Shown here in pieces: positions 18,144 to 25,423 of a DNA stretch of 64,000 nucleotides (position 1 is the stretch's first letter; each line of letters opens with the position of its first letter). Position numbers and translations under genes: made by a program. This stretch comes from JAJTHB01 sp033763775 (lineage in GTDB: Bacteria; Pseudomonadota; Alphaproteobacteria; Rickettsiales; SXRF01): contig JANRJW010000012.1 of NCBI GenBank assembly GCA_033763775.1, forward strand, positions 124,001 through 188,000, read 5' to 3'. The notes under the pieces were generated by a model. It had not been told where the DNA came from and did not search any database. It was given only the letters and a program-made list of their open reading frames with translations.

Positions 18144-18151
18144 AGTGTCAA
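18123..18151 (-). promoter_or_regulatory. Sigma-70-type promoter of mraZ and the dcw operon
   Basis: On the minus strand TTGACA (18151-18146) is followed after 17 bp by TATTTT (18128-18123). Transcription would begin near 18116, leaving a leader of about 100 nt. The MraZ boxes overlap it. Confidence 0.75.
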
Positions 18152-18331
18152 GCAGCTATTTTAGCGGAAATATTATCCACAGCCCTATCAACAGCATGAA
18201 AATCATAGGAAAAATAACAAAAATCCACAGCCAGTCTGCGTTTCGCAATTATCTGGCGCTGTGAGTTAACGGCAACAGAAATAATTAACCTACGATTTAT
18301 GCACAGCGCCGCCGGTAATTCATAGGCGCAT
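18152..18331. other. Remainder of mraZ-rpsD gap with a perfect DnaA box
   Basis: TTATCCACA at 18173-18181 matches the consensus DnaA box exactly, and a partial site AATCCACA lies at 18222-18229. The rest is AT-rich with no ORF. The site could link dcw expression to DnaA, but a single box upstream of a division cluster does not show it. Confidence 0.4.
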
Positions 18332-18365
18332 AAAAAAAAGCCGGCACATGGCCGGCTTTTTTTAA
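18332..18365 (-). terminator. Rho-independent terminator after rpsD
   Basis: GCCGGC (18340-18345), a 5-nt loop and GCCGGC (18351-18356) are flanked by A8 on one side and T8 on the other. It can therefore end transcription in either direction. It lies 56 bp downstream of the rpsD stop and separates rpsD from mraZ. Confidence 0.85.
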
Positions 18366-18420
18366 ATCGACTTGATCCCCGCGGATTTTACCCCGGCGAA
18401 GGCCGGGGCGGGGATTTATC

Positions 18421-19038
18421 TTACCGTGAGTAGAATTCGATCACGAAGTTTGGCTGCATCTGCACCGGATAAGGCACTTCAGCAAGCTTCGGAACGCGCA
18501 CGAACTTGGCTTTCATTTCCGCTTGATCGAACTCGATATATTCAGGCACCGAATGCTGCGGGTTCTGGATCATCTCCAGCACCGTCGCCATCTGCTTGGA
18601 TTTCTCTTTCAGCTCAATCACATCGCCTTCCTGCACGTTGTAGGATGCGATATTCACGCGCTTGCCATTAACCTTCACATGGCCGTGGTTCACAAACTGA
18701 CGCGCTGCAAACACCGTTGCCACCACGCCCATGCGATAGACGACCGTATCCAGACGGCTTTCGAGAAGGCCGATGAGGTTTTCGCCAGTATCACCACGGC
18801 GGCGCGAGGCCTCGGCATAAATTTTGCGGAACTGACGCTCAGTGATGTTGCCATAATAGCCGCGCAGTTTCTGCTTTTCGCGCAGCTGCGTGCCATAGTC
18901 GGAAGTTTTTTTGCGCTTGGCTACACCATGCTGACCCGGCGCATAAGCGCGCTTGTTCACAGGATCTTTGGCATTGCCCCACAGGCTTGCACCTAAGCGA
19001 CGGCTGATTTTGTACTTGGCATTAATACGTTTACTCAC
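18421..19038 (-). CDS. rpsD: 30S ribosomal protein S4
   Basis: Primary 16S rRNA-binding protein of the small subunit. The 205-aa protein has the N-terminal S4 domain (RINAKYKISRRLG...) and an S4 RNA-binding module around residues 95-155 (RLDTVVYRMG... to ...YNVQEGDVIEL). It ends with NFVIEFYSR, the conserved C-terminus. It is a single-gene unit with its own promoter (19144-19171) and terminator. Confidence 0.98.
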   Translation of the reverse strand: MSKRINAKYKISRRLGASLWGNAKDPVNKRAYAPGQHGVAKRKKTSDYGTQLREKQKLRGYYGNITERQFRKIYAEASRRRGDTGENLIGLLESRLDTVVYRMGVVATVFAARQFVNHGHVKVNGKRVNIASYNVQEGDVIELKEKSKQMATVLEMIQNPQHSVPEYIEFDQAEMKAKFVRVPKLAEVPYPVQMQPNFVIEFYSR

Positions 19039-19098
19039 GATGTCATTCCTTCTGTTGTCCCACCCAATTTTGGCAGCCAGCCTGATGTATCTGGATAA

Positions 19099-19171
19099 CG
19101 GCGCTGTACGCCGAGATGACGGTTAAACACTAACGGACTGCGGAATATAATGATAAATTACGCGCTGTCAA
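19099..19171 (-). promoter_or_regulatory. rpsD promoter and leader hairpin
   Basis: On the minus strand TTGACA (19171-19166), a 16-bp spacer and TATATT (19149-19144) form a strong sigma-70-type promoter. The leader of about 100 nt contains a CGGCG-5-CGCCG hairpin (19099-19113). S4 autoregulates its own operon in several bacteria. Whether this hairpin does so here is unknown. Confidence 0.7.
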
Positions 19172-19177
19172 TGGGGA

Positions 19178-19636
19178 TTACATGCCCAGCTGCTGGCCAC
19201 CCGCGCGGCTGGCCTGAACACGGGCTGCGTGCTCGCCTGGCTGGGGCTGCATGCCCATCATGGTCTGGGGCACATCCATCGCCAGCGGCGGAGGAAGATC
19301 ATTCAGCGCCGCCGCGGTCATGGCTTCGGATGAAGATTGCTGTTTCTTTCCGCCGCGAATCGCCAGATAAATACCACCAGCCGCAGCGGCGGCGATACCA
19401 ATGCCAACCGCACCTTTAAGCGCCGCGCCCGGGCGCGTTACCATGCCTCTTAAAAACCCGGCAATGCCACCGCCAACAGCGGCAGCGCCACCTGCGGCTG
19501 CCCCTATGCCAGCGCCTGTTGCGGCAGCGGCGCCATCAACCACCGCACCACCAACACTATTTACTGTGTTGGCAACGCTGGAGCCGCCTGCCGCACCACG
19601 CCCCATCCATGATTTAAATGTATCTGCGATACCCAT
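19178..19636 (-). CDS. Gly/Ala-rich glycine-zipper protein, unknown
   Basis: 152 aa, not recognised. The N-terminal half (about residues 15-95) is a long Gly/Ala-rich stretch with GxxxG spacing, as in proteins that insert helical hairpins into membranes. A KKQQSSS linker and a Pro/Met/Gln-rich tail follow. No signal peptide is evident. Its start is 10 bp from the stop of the next upstream gene, so both are likely co-transcribed. Composition resembles the two following genes of this cluster. Confidence 0.6.
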   Translation of the reverse strand: MGIADTFKSWMGRGAAGGSSVANTVNSVGGAVVDGAAAATGAGIGAAAGGAAAVGGGIAGFLRGMVTRPGAALKGAVGIGIAAAAAGGIYLAIRGGKKQQSSSEAMTAAALNDLPPPLAMDVPQTMMGMQPQPGEHAARVQASRAGGQQLGM

Positions 19637-19646
19637 AGATTGATCC

Positions 19647-20195
19647 TCACGCTACCTGAGGCTGCGCACCAGCTGCTTGCTGCGCCGCGCGCTTATCCAC
19701 AACATTGGCCGTATGGCTGCCCAGCACCGGCTTCTGGCCGGCGGCCTGCGCCATCTGCGAACGAATCATCATTTCCTGATGTTTTTGCAGTTCAGCAATT
19801 ACGCTTTGCTGCCCAGCCTGCGCGCCCATGGCAAACGCCTGCTGCGCAATCGCCTGCTCGCGCGCCGCGAGCGATTCACGAACCGTGCTTTCACGATTTT
19901 CAAAAGCAGCCTTCTCATTTTTAACGCGGCCATAACCACCAAACAAACCGGCCACTGCGCCAACCGCCGTTGCAACAGGACCACCAATCAATGCCGATGC
20001 TGCAGCGCCTGCCACACCAAACCCAATGACACCAGCAAGTCCAGCACCTAAAATAGCGGCACCGCCCCCAACCAGCACAGCGCCAATAGCTGCCGCTGCG
20101 AGCAGACCCTTGACACCGCCTTTGACAGTATCATACGCCACTGTTGCCGTACCGCTGACTACGCCATGATCTACGCTTTTTACCATATCATCCAA
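19647..20195 (-). CDS. Glycine-zipper protein with Gln/Met-rich coiled tail, unknown
   Basis: 182 aa, not recognised. Residues about 30-90 are two or three hydrophobic Gly/Ala-rich segments (GAVLVGGGAAILGAGLAG and following). Then comes a charged region likely to be helical (NEKAAFENRESTVRESLAARE) and a Gln/Met/Ala-rich tail. The tail resembles the sequence found downstream of the TAG codon of the next gene upstream, suggesting that the two are paralogues. Confidence 0.6.
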   Translation of the reverse strand: MDDMVKSVDHGVVSGTATVAYDTVKGGVKGLLAAAAIGAVLVGGGAAILGAGLAGVIGFGVAGAAASALIGGPVATAVGAVAGLFGGYGRVKNEKAAFENRESTVRESLAAREQAIAQQAFAMGAQAGQQSVIAELQKHQEMMIRSQMAQAAGQKPVLGSHTANVVDKRAAQQAAGAQPQVA

Positions 20196-20269
20196 CCTTT
20201 GTTTTAACTTGACCTTATGATTCCATATCGAGTGTCGTTTCTACAGTGAAACTTTTGTGACACCCCACT

Positions 20270-20752
20270 TTAAACATGACGAGTTTGTGACTGCGCCTGC
20301 GCCATACCAATCGCCTGCGGGCTGATACCGCCCATCTGCTGCCCCATCTGCATCGCAAACATCGCCTCCGATTTAGCACGCTGGACATTGCGCGAATACG
20401 CCATCACACGCTGCTCTTCCGCCGCATCCGCCGCCTAGTCCATGCCGGAGACGCCCTTGCCAAACCCTACAATCCCTCCAAGAATCGCGCCAACCTGCGC
20501 GCCGCCAATCGCCGCGCTGATCACGCCCGACGTGCCCACTAGCCCGCCAATAATCGGAATCGCCGCCACAGCGCCCGGCAGAATCGCCGCAGCGACCGCC
20601 ACCACTGCCGCCGTCCACAGCGCGGATTTGATGGTTTTTTTCACCACATGCTTGCCCATCTCCAGCGGACGGCTGTAGTTTTTCAGCGCCGGGTGATTAT
20701 TCTCACTGCCGCCTAAACCAAGCGTTTCCTTGATGGTATCGAACATTGACAT
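20270..20752 (-). pseudogene. Glycine-zipper gene interrupted by an in-frame TAG
   Basis: The open part (20435-20752, start MSMFDTIKETLG) encodes 105 aa with a Gly/Ala/Ile-rich membrane region. It stops at TAG, 20437-20435. The same frame then stays open for 54 sense codons to TAA at 20270. This downstream part is Gln/Met/Ala-rich (for example MFAMQMGQQMGG), very like the tail of the neighbouring paralogue. The simplest reading is a gene of about 159 codons with a single nonsense mutation. Readthrough or a sequencing error are alternatives. Confidence 0.6.
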
Positions 20753-20864
20753 GGCCTTAAACCTCTCTTTACCCTTGCAGTATCCCACAAGAGGCGTCCA
20801 GAAATCAAATGAAGCTTTTATGACGAACACCCACCCCGGGCAAGCCCATCGTCACAAAAGCGTC

Positions 20865-20888
20865 ATTATTAATTTATTGATTAATAAT
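20865..20888. terminator. AT-rich perfect hairpin after the 213-aa gene
   Basis: ATTATTAAT (20865-20873) and ATTAATAAT (20880-20888) are exact reverse complements with a 6-nt loop. It begins at the stop codon of the 20888-21529 gene. An AT-only stem is weak, so its role as a terminator is uncertain. Confidence 0.4.
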
Positions 20889-21529
20889 CAAGCGCTTGCG
20901 CCAGGAAGCGAGCGCCCCGGAAGGCCGGCGCCTCGATCAATCGGTGTCATTTCATACGCAATCTGTCTGCCTGCAAAGACCGCAGGCGAGAAATGATCCG
21001 CTGGACTAAGGCTTTCCACAGCCGTCGATATGCCACCCTTAAGCATGGCTGCGCCTTCTTTTTTTGCCACATCACTGAGCGCTGCAAGCCCGCTGAATGT
21101 TGCGGCGGGAATAAATGCAGCAAAAGCTGCCGCTTTTCCCAATCCTTCCGCAACTGCCTGCTGAATCTGCTGTCCCTCGATCCCCGCAATTTCTTTTTTT
21201 GCATCAGCAATCGAGCCACCCGATGAAATGGCGCTATCCAGAACTTCCTGCGCCTTTCTCTTGAGGTCAGGATCGCTGATAGCATCAATCTGTTTTTGTG
21301 CTTCAGCTATTCTTGCGAGCCTAATCTGATAGGCCTCAGCCGATGTTTTTTCTGTGGTTTCATCTCGATGATTCGTCGCTTCCGGCAAAGTTACAGGCAG
21401 GTCTTTCTTGCCATCGCTTTGTGCTGTAATGGCGAGATAGGCAAGCTTCGCGCTGTCTTGCTCCTGTATTTCCATCAGCACATTAAACCATGGTTCGCAG
21501 AATTGTGCCAAATGAATCTTTTGTGACAA
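20888..21529 (-). CDS. Unknown 213-aa protein of the glycine-zipper cluster
   Basis: Not recognised. The N-terminal 110 residues are hydrophilic and Glu/Ala/Lys-rich with likely helix (AEAYQIRLARIAEAQKQID). Residues about 115-165 are Ala/Gly-rich and moderately hydrophobic (GLGKAAAFAAFIPAATFSGLAAL), and the tail is Pro/Gly-rich. It is the most upstream of four minus-strand genes sharing Ala/Gly/Gln bias. No catalytic motif is apparent. Confidence 0.55.
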   Translation of the reverse strand: MSQKIHLAQFCEPWFNVLMEIQEQDSAKLAYLAITAQSDGKKDLPVTLPEATNHRDETTEKTSAEAYQIRLARIAEAQKQIDAISDPDLKRKAQEVLDSAISSGGSIADAKKEIAGIEGQQIQQAVAEGLGKAAAFAAFIPAATFSGLAALSDVAKKEGAAMLKGGISTAVESLSPADHFSPAVFAGRQIAYEMTPIDRGAGLPGRSLPGASA

Positions 21530-21572
21530 TTAAGCTTTCCCATCGAAAAAACTGTCGTTATAGAGGATGGTT

Positions 21573-22568
21573 ATGAGCGATACTATGACCGCCTCCGATG
21601 TGCTGACTGCGACCGTATCCGCCGACTGGGCTGGCACCAGGCTGGATAAATTTCTAGCGGGTGCGCTGGCAGATCTCTCCCGCGCGCGCCTGCAAACGCT
21701 TATCGAACAAGGGCATGTGACCTGCTGGGGCAAAACTGCCGGGGATGCTTCGGCCAAGGTGAAGGAAGGCGAAACTTACTGCGTCTCCATTCCCGAAGCC
21801 ACACCCACCCACATGCAGGCGCAGGCGATGGCGCTGGATATTATCTATGAAGATAGCGACCTGCTGGTGATCAACAAACCAGCCGGCCTCACCGTTCACC
21901 CCGGCGCCGGCAATCCGGACATGACGCTGGCCAACGCCCTGCTTGCCCATTGCGGCGAATCACTTTCCGGCATCGGCGGTGTGGCGCGGCCGGGCATTGT
22001 CCACCGGATTGATAAAGATACCAGCGGCCTACTGGTTGCTGCCAAAAACGATGCCGCGCACCTTGCCCTTTCCGCGCAGCTGGCGGATCGCAGCCTGAAA
22101 CGCACCTACCTCGCGCTGGTCTGGGGCGAGCCGAAACCACCGAGCGGCACCATCACCGGAAATATCGACCGCTCCTTTTCCAACCGCCAGAAAATGGCGG
22201 TGGTTAAAAAAGGCGGCAGGCCGGCAGTGACGCATTACACGACGCTCACCAGCCTTCCATCGCCAGTCGTCAGCTTGGTGGAATGTAATCTGGAAACTGG
22301 CCGCACACACCAGATCCGCGTGCATTTCGCCCATATCGGCCATCCGCTGGTGGGGGATCCGCTTTATGGTGCGCCCGCCGCCAGCAAACTGAACTCCAAA
22401 GCCGGCAAAGAGCTGCCCGACACAGCCAAAGAAGCGCTGCTCGGCTTTGAACGGCAGGCGCTGCATGCACGAAAAATCGGCTTCATCCACCCCACGACCG
22501 GTGTGGCCATGCAGTTTGAATGTGAATTACCTGAAGATATGAAACACTTAATTGCCGCACTGAGTTGA
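21573..22568 (+). CDS. rluD: 23S rRNA pseudouridine synthase RluD
   Basis: Isomerises uridines in helix 69 of 23S rRNA. About 331 aa, with an N-terminal S4 RNA-binding domain (residues about 15-75) and an RluA-type catalytic domain carrying HRIDKDTSGLLV with the catalytic Asp, plus LVINKPAGLTVHPG and TGRTHQIRVHFAHIGHPLVGDPLYG. Two ATGs 6 bp apart are possible. The second (21573) is preferred because AGAGG lies at the right distance from it. The neighbouring transporter starts 7 bp after the stop. Confidence 0.92.
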   Translation: MSDTMTASDVLTATVSADWAGTRLDKFLAGALADLSRARLQTLIEQGHVTCWGKTAGDASAKVKEGETYCVSIPEATPTHMQAQAMALDIIYEDSDLLVINKPAGLTVHPGAGNPDMTLANALLAHCGESLSGIGGVARPGIVHRIDKDTSGLLVAAKNDAAHLALSAQLADRSLKRTYLALVWGEPKPPSGTITGNIDRSFSNRQKMAVVKKGGRPAVTHYTTLTSLPSPVVSLVECNLETGRTHQIRVHFAHIGHPLVGDPLYGAPAASKLNSKAGKELPDTAKEALLGFERQALHARKIGFIHPTTGVAMQFECELPEDMKHLIAALS

Positions 22569-22575
22569 GCCTCGC

Positions 22576-24084
22576 ATGTCCACTCCCGTTGTTACTGATG
22601 ACGCAAGCGCATCCTTAAAAAAAACCGGTCTCGTTCTGGGCCCACTGCTCTTTTTCATGACCTTTGTTGTTGGTGCGCCGGAGGGTATGTCGCCTGAGGC
22701 GTGGCGGGCGTGCGGCGTTGGGCTGTGGATGGCCACATGGTGGGTGACCGAGGCGATGCCGCTGCCGGTTTCCTCGCTGCTGCCGATTGTACTTTTGCCG
22801 CTGCTTGGTCTGATGCCGCTGAAGGAAGTTGTCGCCCCGTTTTCCAGCCCGATCATTTTCCTGTTCCTTGGCGGTTTTGTGATTTCGCTGGCCATGGAAA
22901 AATACGACCTGCATCTGCGCATCGGCCTCAATATTCTGAAAGCCGTTGGCTTTGGCGGCAAAACCGTGCTCGCCGGCATGATGCTCGCCACCGCCTTCAT
23001 GGGCATGTGGATCAGCAACACCGCCACCACCATCATGATGATGCCGATGGCCATCTCCATGGCGCTGCTGCTTTCCAAGGGTAAAGATGGCGAAGAAATC
23101 CCCCTCGGCCGCAACTATTTTGCCAAGGCGATGATCCTCGGCGTGGCGTACGGCGCGGTGTTTGGCGGGCTTGGCACGTTTGTCGGTGCGCCGGTCAATG
23201 CCATTTTGCAAGGCCACATGAACAAACAGTATGGCTATGATATATCACTGGCGGACTGGATGGCGTTTGGCGTGCCGATCGCCCTCATCCTGCTCGGTAT
23301 GACATGGCTGCTGCTCTGCCAGACGTTGATGAAAAAAGCCTATGTCGTGAGCAATGTGCAGGAGATGGTGGGCAACTCGCTTTCGAAACTTGGCCGCATC
23401 ACGCGTGAGGAAAAAATTGTGCTCAGCGTGTTCCTTCTCACCGCTGGCCTCTGGGTGTTTTCCTCGCAGCTGGAAGCACTGATTGGCCGCCAGCTGGACG
23501 ATGCGATGATTGCCATTTTTGGCGCGCTTCTGCTCTTTGTCATTCCCACCCGCAGGAATTTTGAAACCTTCCCGCTCGAATGGAAAGATATGCAGAAGCT
23601 GCCATGGGGCATGCTGATTTTCTTCGGCGGCGCACTCTCGATTGCCGATGCGCTAACCGACCTCGGCGTCACACGCTGGCTATCAAACGAACTCACCACC
23701 ATGCAGGGCATGAGCCTGATTATGGTCGTGCTCATTATCACCATCATCATCATCGGTGTATCGGAAATGATGAGCAATATCGCGACCATCACTGCCTTCC
23801 TGCCGATTATTTCGGCGCTGTCCGCTGCGCTGGAAGTAAACCCACTGCTCATCGCCGTCCCCGCCACGCTCGCTGCGTCCTGCGCTTTCATGCTGCCCGG
23901 GGCTTCTGCGCCGAATGCCATTGCCTTTGGCACCGGCCACTTAACCGTGAAAGATATGGTGAAAAACGGCTTCTGGCTGGATATTTTCTCCATCGCCGTC
24001 ATCCTCATTTCCACCTTCACCTTAGTGGCCTGGGCGCTGGGCATTGACGTGAATGTCCGCCCCGAATGGGCGAGCGGGAAGTAG
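22576..24084 (+). CDS. DASS/SLC13-family sodium-coupled anion (dicarboxylate or sulfate) transporter
   Basis: 502-aa inner-membrane symporter with about 11-12 hydrophobic segments. The first hairpin signature of the DASS family is clear (MGMWISNTATTIMMMP, the SNT motif). The second repeat has MMSNIATITAFLPI, a variant of the usual SNTAT. WWVTEAMPLPVSSLLPIVLLP near residue 55 is also family-typical. The substrate cannot be read from the sequence; C4-dicarboxylates are the commonest. It follows rluD closely. Confidence 0.88.
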   Translation: MSTPVVTDDASASLKKTGLVLGPLLFFMTFVVGAPEGMSPEAWRACGVGLWMATWWVTEAMPLPVSSLLPIVLLPLLGLMPLKEVVAPFSSPIIFLFLGGFVISLAMEKYDLHLRIGLNILKAVGFGGKTVLAGMMLATAFMGMWISNTATTIMMMPMAISMALLLSKGKDGEEIPLGRNYFAKAMILGVAYGAVFGGLGTFVGAPVNAILQGHMNKQYGYDISLADWMAFGVPIALILLGMTWLLLCQTLMKKAYVVSNVQEMVGNSLSKLGRITREEKIVLSVFLLTAGLWVFSSQLEALIGRQLDDAMIAIFGALLLFVIPTRRNFETFPLEWKDMQKLPWGMLIFFGGALSIADALTDLGVTRWLSNELTTMQGMSLIMVVLIITIIIIGVSEMMSNIATITAFLPIISALSAALEVNPLLIAVPATLAASCAFMLPGASAPNAIAFGTGHLTVKDMVKNGFWLDIFSIAVILISTFTLVAWALGIDVNVRPEWASGK

Positions 24085-24086
24085 CG

Positions 24087-24368
24087 ATGCGGTTTGAGTG
24101 GGATGAAGAAAAAAATCGCTTAAATATCGGCAAGCACGGCGTTTCCTTCTTTCAAGCCCAGCACGCTTTCGGCGACCCCTATAGGCTTTTTGCACCAGAT
24201 TACAAGCATAGCAATGGCGAGAAACGTTTTTATTGTTTTGGCAGGGTGGATGGTGGTATCATGACCGTTAGATTTACCATGCGTGGAGCAGCTATTCGTA
24301 TTATTGGTGCGGGCTATTGGAGAGAAGGCAGAGCAGTTTATGAAAAAGAAAATAAAATACACAAATGA
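24087..24368 (+). CDS. brnT: BrnT-family type II toxin (RNase)
   Basis: 93-aa ribonuclease toxin of the BrnT/BrnA system, RelE-like in fold. FEWDEEKNRLNIGKHGVSF at the N-terminus is the family hallmark, followed by FGDP and a C-terminal IRIIGAGYWREGRAVYE, variant of the usual ISARRA...E. The start at 24087 (MRFEWDEEK) is chosen by homology and lies directly after the transporter stop. It overlaps the antitoxin gene by 29 bp. Confidence 0.88.
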   Translation: MRFEWDEEKNRLNIGKHGVSFFQAQHAFGDPYRLFAPDYKHSNGEKRFYCFGRVDGGIMTVRFTMRGAAIRIIGAGYWREGRAVYEKENKIHK

Positions 24369-24570
24369 GCCACTGGGTGAGATTACGATTATCAAGGATT
24401 TCTTACCCAAACCAAAAGATCTGATATTTCGCGAAGAAATGATCGAAGTAAAAATACCGCTTTCGCGCCGCAGCCTTGAATTCTTCACGAAGCAGGGCAA
24501 GAAGCACCATATCGCCCCCGAACGCATGATCAGCGCCCTCGCTGAAAGCTACACAGAAAAATACGAATAA
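24340..24570 (+). CDS. brnA: BrnA-family antitoxin
   Basis: 76-aa partner of BrnT. In this family the N-terminal part wraps the toxin and the C-terminal ribbon-helix-helix region binds the operator; here VKIPLSRRSLEFFTKQGKKHHIAPERMISALAESY fits that region. The start at 24340 overlaps the toxin gene. BrnA represses its own promoter in characterised systems; no operator was identified here. The AT content rises through this pair, consistent with horizontal acquisition. Confidence 0.82.
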   Translation: MKKKIKYTNEPLGEITIIKDFLPKPKDLIFREEMIEVKIPLSRRSLEFFTKQGKKHHIAPERMISALAESYTEKYE

Positions 24571-24649
24571 AGATTGCCATTCCTTAATTTTTCTTTGCTT
24601 TACACCCCCCTGTGTTAAGGTTTGCGCTTATTAGTTAATGGGGGATGCG

Positions 24650-25144
24650 ATGACTGTGGATTTTGAGAATTTCAGGCTCGGCAAAATGAAAAATGTCGAA
24701 TTAGACGTTCATGTATTTCCGGGCTTCGCGGATGCAGCAAATTCCCAAAACGATGAGAGCTGCGTTTGGATAAATGCGCGTGCTACAGAATTAGCCAGCG
24801 ATGATTTAGAAGAGGGAGCGATAGCAAGAACATTTCCTGAAAGATTAGCAAAGGCTGCCAAGGATTTTGAGATTGCCCTACAGATTTTGGATGGTGTTGG
24901 ACTTAAATTAAAAGCCAAGGGCTACGCAGTAAAGATGGCAAATCATGAAAAGCCTAAGCTAGGCATAAAGGGGGATGGAGAGCTAGAATTATGCCTGACA
25001 ATTGAGACCGGCAAATCTGAAGAAAAGACAAAAACTAAAGGCCTCGAACAAGCCATCAAAGATGCTTATGCCGAAGTCCTGCGCGAAAACAAAGCGCTTG
25101 CCGCTTACATGAGCAAAGGCCAGGGCGCGGGGCGCGGGGCGTAA
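24650..25144 (+). CDS. Orphan AT-rich gene, unknown function
   Basis: 164 aa, not recognised. It is a soluble alpha/beta-looking protein with a central acidic helix (ERLAKAAKDFEIALQILDG), a Lys-rich strand segment (KLKAKGYAVKMANHEKPKLGIKG) and a C-terminal YAEVLRENKALAAYMSKG helix. The start at 24650 has GGGGGA six bases upstream; an ATG 12 bp earlier is in frame. Codon use is clearly more AT-rich than in the flanks and it lies beside a toxin-antitoxin pair, suggesting accessory DNA. Confidence 0.6.
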   Translation: MTVDFENFRLGKMKNVELDVHVFPGFADAANSQNDESCVWINARATELASDDLEEGAIARTFPERLAKAAKDFEIALQILDGVGLKLKAKGYAVKMANHEKPKLGIKGDGELELCLTIETGKSEEKTKTKGLEQAIKDAYAEVLRENKALAAYMSKGQGAGRGA

Positions 25145-25149
25145 GTTTT

Positions 25150-25325
25150 TTGTCATTCCCGCTTAAGCGGGAATTCATCGTCGTTCGATAAGTTCGCGTC
25201 ATGGCCTGAATCGCTCTTGTCCCCCGAAGCTCCTGAGCGCAGGGGGATGCGATTCTAAGGCCATCCAGTTTCTTAAGGCTGGATCACCCTAGGATTTGCA
25301 TGCAAATCCGGGTGATGACGAGAAT
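25150..25325. repeat. Composite palindromic repeat with nested perfect palindromes
   Basis: About 175 bp without an ORF. It holds the perfect 20-bp palindrome ATTCCCGCTTAAGCGGGAAT at 25156-25175 and a second perfect palindrome GGATTTGCATGCAAATCC at 25294-25311. Between them, ATGGCCTGAATCGC pairs imperfectly with GCGATTCTAAGGCCAT. The outer ends resemble the TCAT(T/C)CCCG...GATGACG repeats elsewhere in the window. Confidence 0.65.
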
Positions 25326-25345
25326 GGGTCGGCCGCTGATCAAAA

Positions 25346-25423
25346 ATGACAACAACAGATGACATCCACTTCATAATTTGCTATTTCCCTCCATCATCTG
25401 TCATCCATCATCCGTCATCCGCT
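25346..25423. repeat. Heptameric word-hairpin before the decarboxylase gene
   Basis: The right arm (25391-25423) is a run of 7-nt words of the type TCCATCA and TCCGTCA. The left arm (25346-25367) carries ATGACA and CAGATGACATCC in inverted orientation. It ends at the probable start codon of the next gene and would place that gene's ribosome binding region in the hairpin arm. Confidence 0.55.

Noticed and set aside
20708..20752. Possible double-glycine bacteriocin leader (ends GLGG) in the TAG-interrupted gene
   Set aside because: The segment lacks the usual leader consensus and no peptidase-type ABC exporter is nearby.
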